Below are positions 47,870-55,331 of a stretch of DNA of 64,000 nucleotides, one piece after another. The position numbers and the translations under genes were made by a program. This stretch comes from Streptomyces sp. NBC_00820 (GTDB lineage: Bacteria > Actinomycetota > Actinomycetes > Streptomycetales > Streptomycetaceae): the NCBI RefSeq assembly GCF_036347055.1, contig NZ_CP108882.1, positions 6,560,001 to 6,624,000 of the forward strand. The letters run 5' to 3'. The notes beneath the pieces were generated by a model. The model did no database searches and had not been told where the DNA came from. It saw nothing but the letters and a program-made list of their open reading frames with translations. Position 1 is the stretch's first letter; every line of letters begins with the position of its first letter.

Positions 47870-48520
47870 TTAGCTGTCAATCAGGTGTTCCAGTGCTGCA
47901 ACCAGAAATTCACCGTATCCGTAGGCGGCGCCCCGTCTTTCCAGTTCTTCATAAATATAGGCGGGGACAGGGTGGGCGGAATTCAGAAGACTGCGAACGG
48001 CGATGCGAAGTGCCAGCTCGGGGCAGACGCTGTCGGCAATTTTGCCCCATGCGACAAGAAACTCGGAGTCTGAAACTCTTTGCTGGACGAGACCGCCGGT
48101 CGAAGCCGTTTTCTCGATCCAGTGTCTCGCCGGGTCAGGAAGTGGATCATGTCGACAGGGCGGAAAGGCGTCGAGTTCCGATCCGGAGTTCTCGGCAAGC
48201 CAACCCCGAGCGATGTCCGACACTTGAAGCAGCCAGTCCCTGCCGTCCCTTTCGAAAAATCTGGCCGGCGTTCGGGAAGGGACGCAGGCATTCCATAGGG
48301 CATCCAGAGATGCTGCCGAAAGTTCTGAACCGAGCATTCTCTGGGCGTCCTCGAGAAGCAGGGACACCTTCTTCGGTCGCTGCTCGCCGAGTTCGCTGAT
48401 CCATGTGTGAACCAGACCGCCAGGCGTTTCCGCGTAGCAACGCCAATCTTGATGAAATTCACCAGCCAGCCGAGTGATGCCGAAATCGAACTCGGCCACA
48501 TTGAGAATTTCATCGGTCAT
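47870..48520 (-). CDS. contact-dependent-inhibition-immunity-like protein
   Basis: A 216-residue acidic protein beginning MTDEILNVAEFDFGITRLAGEFHQDW. The FHQDW motif and early aromatic residues resemble CdiI-type immunity proteins; no toxin is nearby. Base composition is visibly lower in GC than the flanks (for example around 47935-47970, ATAAATATAGG), a sign of transfer. The 260-bp gap before it holds no recognised gene. If the immunity reading is right, it would be an orphan immunity gene. Confidence 0.6.
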   Translation of the reverse strand: MTDEILNVAEFDFGITRLAGEFHQDWRCYAETPGGLVHTWISELGEQRPKKVSLLLEDAQRMLGSELSAASLDALWNACVPSRTPARFFERDGRDWLLQVSDIARGWLAENSGSELDAFPPCRHDPLPDPARHWIEKTASTGGLVQQRVSDSEFLVAWGKIADSVCPELALRIAVRSLLNSAHPVPAYIYEELERRGAAYGYGEFLVAALEHLIDS

Positions 48521-48596
48521 GACTTCAGTATGCTCCATTTGTCGGCGGTGCGGGAGGAGCACCCGTGTTTATGCGACCACGCTGGCGGCGTGCTGC

Positions 48597-48628
48597 CGTA
48601 CGAGGCGTTCGCTCGGCGACTTGGCTGA
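48597..48628. repeat. direct repeat 3: right end of the island
   Basis: CGTACGAGGCGTTC followed by a copy of the final macro codons (RRLG and stop) though no macro gene precedes it. The chromosome resumes high GC directly after it. Confidence 0.75.
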
Positions 48629-48690
48629 CGCGGCGTCGGCGGGGCCTGTCCCGCCGGCACTTCCGAGCGGGCGGCGGGCGGCGTGGGGGG

Positions 48691-49554
48691 TCAGGAGGAG
48701 GTCGCGGGACGTACGAGGACGCGGCCGCTGTCGATCTTCACGTCCCAGGGCGGCTCGTCGACCGAGGCCGGTCCGCGCACCGCTTCGCCGTCGGCCAGCC
48801 GGAAGACGCTGCCGTGCCAGGGGCACTCGATGCAGCCGTCGCCCACGATCTTTCCTTCGTCGAGCGGGCCACCCGCGTGCGTGCAGGTGGCCGACAGCGC
48901 GTAGACCTGACCGTCGTGCCGTACGAGCACCACCGGCACACCCTCCACCGTGACCCGGACGAGTTTGTCCTCGCTCAGGACGGACAGCGACGCGACGTCG
49001 GTCCACTTCGTGGCGGGTTCCTGGAACGCGGTGTGGTTGACCCCGATGCCGCGGACGAACGACAGGTGTCCGCCGAGGTAGGCGGCGCAGACGGTGACGC
49101 CGAGACCCACGCCGCTGAGCATCACGCCGGCTCCGCGCCGTCCGCGCGCACGAGCCACCCAGGAGGCCGCCTGCAGGGCGACGCCGGCCGCGTTGCCCAG
49201 GGCGTGCGCGTATCCGACCCGCTGGGGCGGGCCGTAGGTGTCGGCCCAGTCGGACCACCCCGCCGCCGCGGTCGGCACCGCGGAGAGCAGCCCGAGACCG
49301 ACGAGACGGCGCGCGGCCTTGGCCCCGCCCCTGCCCGCCGTCACGTCCAGGGCGCTGGCCATCGCCCAAGCGCCGACGGGCAGGTCGGACAGCACCGGGT
49401 GCAAGGGGTGGCCCAGCCACGTACCCGACAGGGCGTTCTTGACGAAGTCGCCCTTCGTCGCGCGCGTCACCCAGCCGGCGGTCTTGCTGCAGACACCGTC
49501 GAGCGAGCTCATCTCCCCGATGTCGTCGATGACGCCTTCGATCAGCTTGCGCAT
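48691..49554 (-). CDS. DUF2231 membrane domain fused to Rieske [2Fe-2S] domain
   Basis: A 287-residue protein. The first ~165 residues are a DUF2231-type four-helix membrane region (TWLGHPLHPVLSDLPVGAW). The C-terminal ~100 residues are a Rieske domain with the two cluster motifs CTHAGGPL and CPWHGSVF. It probably passes electrons at the membrane; partner unknown. The gene is followed on the same strand by no close partner. Confidence 0.88.
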   Translation of the reverse strand: MRKLIEGVIDDIGEMSSLDGVCSKTAGWVTRATKGDFVKNALSGTWLGHPLHPVLSDLPVGAWAMASALDVTAGRGGAKAARRLVGLGLLSAVPTAAAGWSDWADTYGPPQRVGYAHALGNAAGVALQAASWVARARGRRGAGVMLSGVGLGVTVCAAYLGGHLSFVRGIGVNHTAFQEPATKWTDVASLSVLSEDKLVRVTVEGVPVVLVRHDGQVYALSATCTHAGGPLDEGKIVGDGCIECPWHGSVFRLADGEAVRGPASVDEPPWDVKIDSGRVLVRPATSS

Positions 49555-49594
49555 GGCGGTAGCTCCTCGCCGCGGACGGGCAGACGCTCAGGAC

Positions 49595-49670
49595 TCCCGG
49601 GGCACACGCATTCACCAGCAGCCCCGGGGCACGCGCGACCACCAGCAGTCCCGGGGCACGCTCGATCACC
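49595..49670. repeat. 27-bp tandem repeat
   Basis: Units 49595-49621, 49622-49648 and a partial 49649-49670 share CCCGGGGCAC-CG-ACCAGCAG. They occupy the gap between the Rieske and MFS genes. Confidence 0.85.
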
Positions 49671-49770
49671 ATCTCACGCCACCGGAACACCAGCCACTCC
49701 ACGCGCGGGGAGCAACAGGGGGATCGGTGAGCGCCGACTCAGGCAGCCGTGACGTCTCGCTGCCGCGAGG

Positions 49771-51216
49771 TCAGGTTCGTTCGGCAGCCGTCTCGACGGC
49801 CGGGGTCCCGCTGCGGGCGCCGTACGCACGACCGTTGCCCGGGAGGAGGAGTACGACGCAGCCGAGCAGCGACGCGGCGGCGAAGGCGAAGCAGCCCCAC
49901 AGGCTGTACGGGCCGGCCCAGAAGGTGCCGGGTGCGGTGCTCTGGATGCCGGTCACCGCCGCCACTCCCAGGGCTCCGCCCGCCTGCTGGCAGGTGACCA
50001 GGAAGCCCGAGGCGGTGCCCTGGTCGGCGAGGGAAGCGGCCTCGCCGGCGAGCATGACCGAGGCCGGATAGGCGACGGCGATCCCCGATCCGACCAGGAG
50101 TGCGGCGGGCAGCAGGTGGGTGGCGTAACCGCCGTGCTCGACGCTGGTGTAGAGCAGCTGTCCGGCGGTGATGACGGCGAGCCCGGAGAGCAGCAGCCGG
50201 GGTGCGGGCCTGCGGTCGGCCAGGCGGGCCGCGGGCGCGGAAAGCAGGCCCACGGCGACTCCCTGCGGCAGGAAGGCGAGTCCGGCCGCCAGCGCGGAGT
50301 AGCCCCGGTGTTCCTGAAGGTCGGTCGCCACGAGGAACATGGCCCCGGTGATCGCCGCGAAGGCACCGCCGAGCGCGAGGCATGCCGCCGCCATACGACG
50401 GTCGGCGACGAGACCGAGCGGTAGCAGCGGCGTCCGGGATCCGGCCTGGACCACGAAGAACGCGGCGATGGCCAGGGAACCCACGGCCGTGACGGCCACG
50501 ATCTCGGTGAGGGAACCGGTACCGGTACGGCCCAAGGCGTAGACGACGGCGATGAGCCCGCCGACGAACAGCAGGGCCGGCAGCCAGAGCACCCTGCTCC
50601 GCGGAGCCTTTGTGCCGGTCTCGCGGTCGAGGACACGTACGCCGACGAGCAGGATCACCAGGCTCAGGGGGACGTACAGCAGGAAGGCACCTCGCCAGCC
50701 CACCCCTTGGGTCAGCAGGCCGCCCATGACGACACCGAGCGAGAAGCCCGCCGCGCCCATGGCGCTGAGTACGCCGAGCGCCCGGTTGCGCGCGGCTCCC
50801 TCCGGGAACCCCCGGATGATCAGGGCGACGGCCGCGGGCGCGGTGATCGCGGCGCCGACCCCCTGTACGGCCCGGGCCGTGACGAGCAGGACGGCCTCCT
50901 GGGACAGTGCCGCGCCGAGCGAGCCCGCGCCGAAGACGCCCACGCCCATCAGGAACATCCGCCGGTGCCCCCACTGGTCCGCGCACTTGCCGCCGACCAG
51001 GAGCAGCGCCGCGTACACGGTGAGGAACGAGCTCGCGACCAGTTGGAGCCGGTCGGGCGGCAGGCCCAGCGTGCGCTGGATACCGGCCAGTTGCACATTG
51101 ATGCTCGACAGGCTCATCCCCTCGAAGAGGATGGCGCCGCACAGCACCAGCAGCCGGGTCCACGCGCGGGCGTCGAAGGCGAAGCCGTCCGCCGCGTCCT
51201 GCGAACCGGTGGTCAC
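49771..51216 (-). CDS. MFS multidrug/metabolite exporter (DHA2-like)
   Basis: A 481-residue transporter of about 14 membrane helices. It has the motif LLLVGGKCADQWGHRRMFLMG between helices 2 and 3 and the antiporter motif GVGAAITAPAAVALIIR. It starts at GTG 51216, overlapping the HAD gene stop (GTGA), so the two are co-transcribed. Placed beside the biosynthetic cluster, it may export its product. Confidence 0.87.
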   Translation of the reverse strand: MTTGSQDAADGFAFDARAWTRLLVLCGAILFEGMSLSSINVQLAGIQRTLGLPPDRLQLVASSFLTVYAALLLVGGKCADQWGHRRMFLMGVGVFGAGSLGAALSQEAVLLVTARAVQGVGAAITAPAAVALIIRGFPEGAARNRALGVLSAMGAAGFSLGVVMGGLLTQGVGWRGAFLLYVPLSLVILLVGVRVLDRETGTKAPRSRVLWLPALLFVGGLIAVVYALGRTGTGSLTEIVAVTAVGSLAIAAFFVVQAGSRTPLLPLGLVADRRMAAACLALGGAFAAITGAMFLVATDLQEHRGYSALAAGLAFLPQGVAVGLLSAPAARLADRRPAPRLLLSGLAVITAGQLLYTSVEHGGYATHLLPAALLVGSGIAVAYPASVMLAGEAASLADQGTASGFLVTCQQAGGALGVAAVTGIQSTAPGTFWAGPYSLWGCFAFAAASLLGCVVLLLPGNGRAYGARSGTPAVETAAERT

Positions 51217-51935
51217 TGATGCTCCTTGGGGTGGGGGGAGGAGGGCGTGCCGTGTTCGGCCGGCCGGGTCAGCGCCATCCGGTAGGCCACTCGCAGATCG
51301 TCCCCGTCGTACCGGTGGCGGGCGAGCCGCCGCAGGGCTTCGTCGGCGTTCACGGCCACGGTGCGGCGCAGCTCCCGGAACAGCGGGATGTCCGAACCGG
51401 AGTCGCCGTAGGCGACGCAGGAGTCCCGGCCGAGTCCCAGCGCGGTACGGATCCGGTCCACGGCCGTGACCTTGTCCGCGGGCGTGAGGATTCCCGTGGG
51501 GTCGGGCGCGGTACGGAACGGCAGCGGGGGGAAGCGGGAGGCCACCACCTCGTCCACCCCGTACTCCTTCAGGCGGTCCGCGAAGAAGTCCGGGGACATG
51601 GTGACCACGACCGAGCGCCCACCGCGTCGGCGGATGTCCGCGAGCACGTGCGCCAGTCCGCCGATCCAGGGCGCCTTGGCGAAGACGTCCGCCGCCAGCT
51701 CAGGGGTCAGCTCCTGCCAGAGCCGGTGGACCTTCGCCGCGAAACCGCGGGTGTCGATCGTGCCCGCCGCGAAGTCCGCCTCCAGCCGGATCAGATCGGG
51801 CAGACAGTCCAGACGGCGCGATATCTCCAGGCTCGCGGTGGTGCGACGCAGCAAGGTGCCGTCCATGTCGAAGACATGGAGGAGGCGCGCTTCGTCTCCT
51901 CCGGGAGCACCGGCGGTGTCTGTCATCGCGTCCAC
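51213..51935 (-). CDS. HAD-IB family phosphatase
   Basis: A 240-residue HAD hydrolase of the phosphoserine-phosphatase-like group. Motif I is HVFDMDGTLLRR, motif II VVTMSPDFF, motif III Lys in TPADKVTAVD and motif IV CVAYGDSGSDIPLFRE. The GTG at 51935 is used; ATG 51926 is an alternative start. It precedes the MFS exporter with a 4-bp overlap and could dephosphorylate a pathway intermediate. Confidence 0.83.
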   Translation of the reverse strand: MDAMTDTAGAPGGDEARLLHVFDMDGTLLRRTTASLEISRRLDCLPDLIRLEADFAAGTIDTRGFAAKVHRLWQELTPELAADVFAKAPWIGGLAHVLADIRRRGGRSVVVTMSPDFFADRLKEYGVDEVVASRFPPLPFRTAPDPTGILTPADKVTAVDRIRTALGLGRDSCVAYGDSGSDIPLFRELRRTVAVNADEALRRLARHRYDGDDLRVAYRMALTRPAEHGTPSSPHPKEHQ

Positions 51936-51945
51936 GGTTCATCCA

Positions 51946-51975
51946 GCGGGTGCGGGTGCGGGTGCGGGTGCGGGC
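51946..51975. repeat. GCGGGT hexanucleotide repeat
   Basis: Five consecutive GCGGGT-type units, with similar GCGGAAGCG and GGGTGTGGGT variants to about 52015, fill the gap between the HAD gene and the XRE regulator. Confidence 0.8.
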
Positions 51976-52038
51976 ACGGAAGCGGAAGCGAGCACGGGTG
52001 TGGGTGGGGGTGCGGGGTTCGGCTGCCGGTGGCCGCGG

Positions 52039-53259
52039 TCATCCGGTGGCCGAACCCTCGGCCACCGTGCGCCAGATCTCGGCGGCGAGGTCCGGCATAC
52101 GTGCCTCCTGCACCGCCATCGCCAGCTCCCGCAGCCGGTCCAGGGCCGCGGGGACCTCGGTCCGGGCGTCGAGGAGACCGCGCAGCGCCTCCAGGCGGAC
52201 CCGGTCGCGGTAGGAGAGCAGGCTCGCGCCCTTCTCCGCCCGGCCGCACAGCTCCTCGGCCGCGCTCAGGTCGCCCTTCCGGTAGTGGAGTTGGGCGCGC
52301 AGGAAGAGGAGCTCATGGCGGTGCAGCGGCGATCCGACCAGGTCGACCGCGGATTCGACCGCGTCGAGGTACGCCTCGGCCTCCGCGGCTCGCGGCGGGG
52401 CGGTCTGCAGCGCGAGCGACGCCGCCGCGAGCCGCAGCCGCATCCACAGCGTCAGGTTCTCGTGGCTGTCCAGCGCGGCGAGGGCACGCTGGAGCAGAGC
52501 CGCCGCCCGGGTGTACTCGCCCAGCCGGGTGTGCACGGTCGCGGAGACCCAGAAGGACTCCGCGGCGAGCGCGCCCTCCGTGCGGGACAGCGCGTCGCAC
52601 ACCTCGTCCGCCAGCCGGGCGGCCTCCGCGAGGTTCCCCAACTCGGCCTCGGTGGAAGCCAGCAGCAGCCTGCTGCGCGTCACGTCGGTGTTCGGCACCA
52701 GCAGATGGTGCTGCTCGCTCAGCCGCAGTGCGGTCCGGACGAGCCGGCGGGCCGTGAGCGGGTCTCCGAGGTTGCGCACGGAACGGGCCAGCCGGATGAG
52801 GGCGTGCACCTGGAGCGCGGGGCGTGCCAGTTCGTCACTGAGACGGTGCAACTCCTCGAGGGTGGCGCGCTCTTCCTCGTAGTCGCAGAGCGCACCGTGC
52901 AGCCGGGCCAGCTGGGCCAGTGCCTGCCAGCGGGTCTGCCGGTCGGTGGCGCCGGACTCGGCGAGGGCGCTCTGCAGCATGGTCCGGATCTCGGCGCTCC
53001 GCTCGCTTCCGGAGAGCGTGAACAACGTCGCCAGGACGTCGCTGAGTTCACTCGTCGGCGGCTGTGCGAACGATTCTGCGGGGAGGCCGAGCCGCTCCGC
53101 GAGATACGCGACGGCGCGTGAGGTGGGCGGACGGGCGCCGGACTCCAGGCGCGACAGATAGGTGGCGGACATGCCGGGTCCCGTGAGGTCGGCCTGGGAC
53201 TTGCCCTGCTGTCGCCGCAGTTGTCGCAGACGCCTGCCGAACTCCGGTTGCTCCAGCAT
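52039..53259 (-). CDS. XRE-family regulator with C-terminal TPR repeats
   Basis: A 406-residue protein. Residues about 8-62 are a Cro/C1 HTH (RRLRQLRRQQGKSQADLTGPGMSATYLSRLESGARPPTSRAVAYLAERLGL). The remainder (about 95-400) is a solenoid of TPR-like helix pairs (for example ARRLVRTALRLSEQHHLLVP, AARLADEVCDALSRTEGALAAESFWVSATVHTRLGEYTRAAALLQRALA). HTH plus TPR is the architecture of peptide-binding RRNPP regulators. Directly upstream lies a 50-codon secreted-peptide gene. It probably controls the divergent biosynthetic cluster. Confidence 0.87.
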   Translation of the reverse strand: MLEQPEFGRRLRQLRRQQGKSQADLTGPGMSATYLSRLESGARPPTSRAVAYLAERLGLPAESFAQPPTSELSDVLATLFTLSGSERSAEIRTMLQSALAESGATDRQTRWQALAQLARLHGALCDYEEERATLEELHRLSDELARPALQVHALIRLARSVRNLGDPLTARRLVRTALRLSEQHHLLVPNTDVTRSRLLLASTEAELGNLAEAARLADEVCDALSRTEGALAAESFWVSATVHTRLGEYTRAAALLQRALAALDSHENLTLWMRLRLAAASLALQTAPPRAAEAEAYLDAVESAVDLVGSPLHRHELLFLRAQLHYRKGDLSAAEELCGRAEKGASLLSYRDRVRLEALRGLLDARTEVPAALDRLRELAMAVQEARMPDLAAEIWRTVAEGSATG

Positions 53260-53370
53260 GCACAGTCACCACCCAGTGAAACCTTGTCGTGCGGATGCCG
53301 GCCCCCGGAGCCTCGGGTCCGCGGTTCACGCGGCGACTCGAAGGCCCCCGGGGTATCGCGGCCTCACACG

Positions 53371-53400
53371 TTGGCAACGATTGCCGACTCTTGGGCAAAC
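53371..53400. promoter_or_regulatory. TTGGCAA motif cluster upstream of the XRE-TPR gene
   Basis: TTGGCAACGATTGCCGA (53371-53387) is an inverted repeat of TTGGCAA around CGA with one mismatch, and TTGGGCAAAC follows at 53391. On the minus strand TTGCCA at 53377-53372 also fits a -35 hexamer, with TACCCC 16 bp later. Related TGGCAA copies lie in the peptide/cluster promoter region. Confidence 0.5.
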
Positions 53401-53438
53401 ACCTTACAGCCCCTGAGTTGCCCCGTGATGTACGGGGG

Positions 53439-53591
53439 TCACGGCCAGTCGATCGAGACCTGGGGCGTGGCAGCCGCCTCGGCGTGCGTGACGCCGGCGG
53501 TGCCGACGGCACCGGCGAAAGCCATGACGGCCAGCGTCAGAACGGCCGCGAAGGCCAGACTTCCCATTGTGCGCAGCGTGCGCGTCCTCAT
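53439..53591 (-). CDS. 50-residue secreted pre-peptide (candidate signalling peptide)
   Basis: Reading from ATG at 53591 to TGA at 53439 gives MRTRTLRTMGSLAFAAVLTL as the first 20 residues, a basic start and hydrophobic core of a Sec signal, then AVMAFAGAVGTAGVTHAEAA and the tail TPQVSIDWP. A cleavage after HAEA or HAEAAA would release AATPQVSIDWP or TPQVSIDWP. It lies 180 bp upstream of the TPR regulator on the same strand, as RRNPP pheromone genes lie by their receptors. Codon use is typical of the host. GGAAAG lies about 13 bp before the ATG. The function is inferred from size, signal and position only. Confidence 0.65.
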   Translation of the reverse strand: MRTRTLRTMGSLAFAAVLTLAVMAFAGAVGTAGVTHAEAAATPQVSIDWP

Positions 53592-53686
53592 CGTGTCCAG
53601 CTTTCCGTCAGCGTTTCCCGTGGCACCGCCCCCGTCCTGCCGTAAGCAGTGAGGGGCGCCCCCCTTGGGCCAGTGGATGCGAGGGA

Positions 53687-53715
53687 ACGCTAGGCGCTGA
53701 TCAACGGTCTGGCAA
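53687..53715 (-). promoter_or_regulatory. predicted promoter of the peptide gene
   Basis: On the minus strand TTGCCA (53715-53710), a 17-bp spacer and TAGCGT (53692-53687) form a sigma70-like promoter about 90 bp ahead of the ATG. The -35 hexamer is the complement of a TGGCAA motif copy. Confidence 0.5.
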
Positions 53716-53718
53716 GGG

Positions 53719-53748
53719 TTGACAGTTTTGGCAATCTCTCCGTAGTTT
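53719..53748 (+). promoter_or_regulatory. predicted promoter of the biosynthetic operon
   Basis: TTGACA (53719-53724, consensus -35) and TAGTTT (53743-53748) are 18 bp apart, upstream of malic enzyme at 53807. The spacer contains TTTTGGCAATC, with TGGCAA at 53729-53734. A regulator bound there would block polymerase. The two divergent promoters are back to back, with -35 elements three bp apart. Confidence 0.6.
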
Positions 53749-53806
53749 TCAGCCGATCCGCCGAGGCGACGGCTCGAACCCCTATGTCGCCCCAGACGAA
53801 AGGGCC

Positions 53807-54991
53807 ATGATGGCCAGCCAGTTGGACGGCCCCGCAGTGACCGAGGATCCGGTTCTCGCCTATCACCGGGGCGGCAAGCTCACGGTGTGCGCCACGACGC
53901 CGCTCAAGGACGCCGACGACCTCTCGCTCGCGTACACGCCGGGCGTGGCCAAAGTCTGCACCGAGATCGCACGGCGTCCGGAACTCGCGTACGACTTCAC
54001 CTGGAAGTCCTCGTCGGTGGCCGTCGTCAGCGACGGCACGGCCGTCCTCGGTCTCGGCGACATCGGTCCGGAGGCCTCCCTGCCGGTCATGGAGGGCAAG
54101 GCGATCCTGTTCCGGCAGCTGGCCGGGATCAACGCGGTACCGCTCGTTCTGGACTGCACCGGCGTCGACGAGATCGTCGAGACGGTGGTCCGGCTCGCCC
54201 CGGCCTTCGGTGGCGTCAATCTGGAGGACATCTCGGCGCCCCGCTGCTTCGAGATCGAGCGCAGGCTCCAGGAGCGGCTGGACATCCCTGTCTTCCACGA
54301 CGACCAGCACGGCACGGCGGTCGTCACACTCGCCGCCCTGTGGAACGCGGTCCGGGTGACGGGGCGTCGGTTCGGCGACGTGCGGGCCGTGGTGGCCGGG
54401 GCGGGTGCCTCGGGCGTCGCGGTCGCCAGGATCCTGCTGGACGCGGGCATCGGCGACATCGTGGTGTGCGACAGCAAGGGTGTCGTCCACACGGGGCGGG
54501 ACGACCTGAACCCGGTGAAACGGGCGCTCGCCGCCGACACCAACCGGACGGGGCTCACCGGCACGATCGCCGACGCCATGCGCGGCGCCGACGTCTTCAT
54601 CGGACTGTCCGGCAGTCCCATGGCCGAGGAACCCTTCGCCACGATGGCGCCCGACGCGATCGTCCTGGCGCTGTCCAACCCGGATCCGGAGATCCTGCCC
54701 GGCCGCGCCCAGCGGTACGCGGCCGTCGTGGGAACGGGCCGCTCCGATTTCCCCAACCAGGTCAACAACGTCCTGGCGTTCCCCGGCATCTTCGCCGGAG
54801 CGCTCCGGGTACGGGCCACGCGCATCACCGAGGGGATGAAGCTGGCCGCCGCGAGGGCACTGGCGGACGTGATCGGCGACGAGGCGACCCGCGAGCGGAT
54901 CCTGCCGGACTCCTTCGACGCCCGTGTGGCGCCGGCCGTCGCCGAGGCGGTCGCGGCGGCCGCCCGGGCGGAGGGGACGGCCCGCGCCTGA
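53807..54991 (+). CDS. NAD(P)-dependent malic enzyme-like protein
   Basis: A 394-residue malic enzyme (decarboxylating malate to pyruvate, or a related oxidation). Catalytic/NAD-binding features are the Tyr motif SLAYTPGVAKVC, DIGPEASLPVMEGKA, FHDDQHGTAVVTLAA and VVAGAGASGVAVARILLDAG. It is first in the cluster, downstream of the strong predicted promoter. The start ATGATG at 53807 or 53810 follows AAAGGG. Whether it supplies NADPH/pyruvate or uses a modified malate as substrate is open. Confidence 0.85.
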   Translation: MMASQLDGPAVTEDPVLAYHRGGKLTVCATTPLKDADDLSLAYTPGVAKVCTEIARRPELAYDFTWKSSSVAVVSDGTAVLGLGDIGPEASLPVMEGKAILFRQLAGINAVPLVLDCTGVDEIVETVVRLAPAFGGVNLEDISAPRCFEIERRLQERLDIPVFHDDQHGTAVVTLAALWNAVRVTGRRFGDVRAVVAGAGASGVAVARILLDAGIGDIVVCDSKGVVHTGRDDLNPVKRALAADTNRTGLTGTIADAMRGADVFIGLSGSPMAEEPFATMAPDAIVLALSNPDPEILPGRAQRYAAVVGTGRSDFPNQVNNVLAFPGIFAGALRVRATRITEGMKLAAARALADVIGDEATRERILPDSFDARVAPAVAEAVAAAARAEGTARA

Positions 54992-55331
54992 GCCCCGACC
55001 ACCCGCGTCCGAGCCCCGATCGTACGGCCCCGAGCCCGACCGCCAGGCTCTGAGCCCCGACCCGGCCTCACACCCGCGCCCATCCGTCCCGCGCCCATCC
55101 GCCCCGCGGCCCGAGCATCCGCGGGCCCACGTTTCCGCCGCTCCCCGAGCCTCGCGCGCGCGAGCCCGAGATGCCCATGCCTCCGCCCCCCCCGGGCCTC
55201 GCGCGACGCCGGACCGGCCCGGGCCTCGCCTGACACCGGCCCGGGCCTCGCGCGACACCGGCCCGCGGTGCCCGCGCGTGAGGCCTCCACGACCTGTGCC
55301 CACTGAAGCAACCGAGGAACGAGACACCGTC
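54992..55331. repeat. 340-bp gap with short tandem repeats
   Basis: No gene seen. GAGCCCCGA-type short repeats run at 54989-55060 and CCGGGCCTCGCGCGACACCG-type copies (three, about 22-24 bp) at 55192-55265. The segment probably only links malic enzyme and the adenylosuccinate synthetase, whose ATG is preceded by GAGGAACGAGAC. Confidence 0.65.

Noticed and set aside
53592..53700. Plus-strand ORFs overlapping the peptide gene
   Set aside because: The minus-strand signal-peptide frame is the only one with a coherent secretion signal; plus-strand frames lack any.
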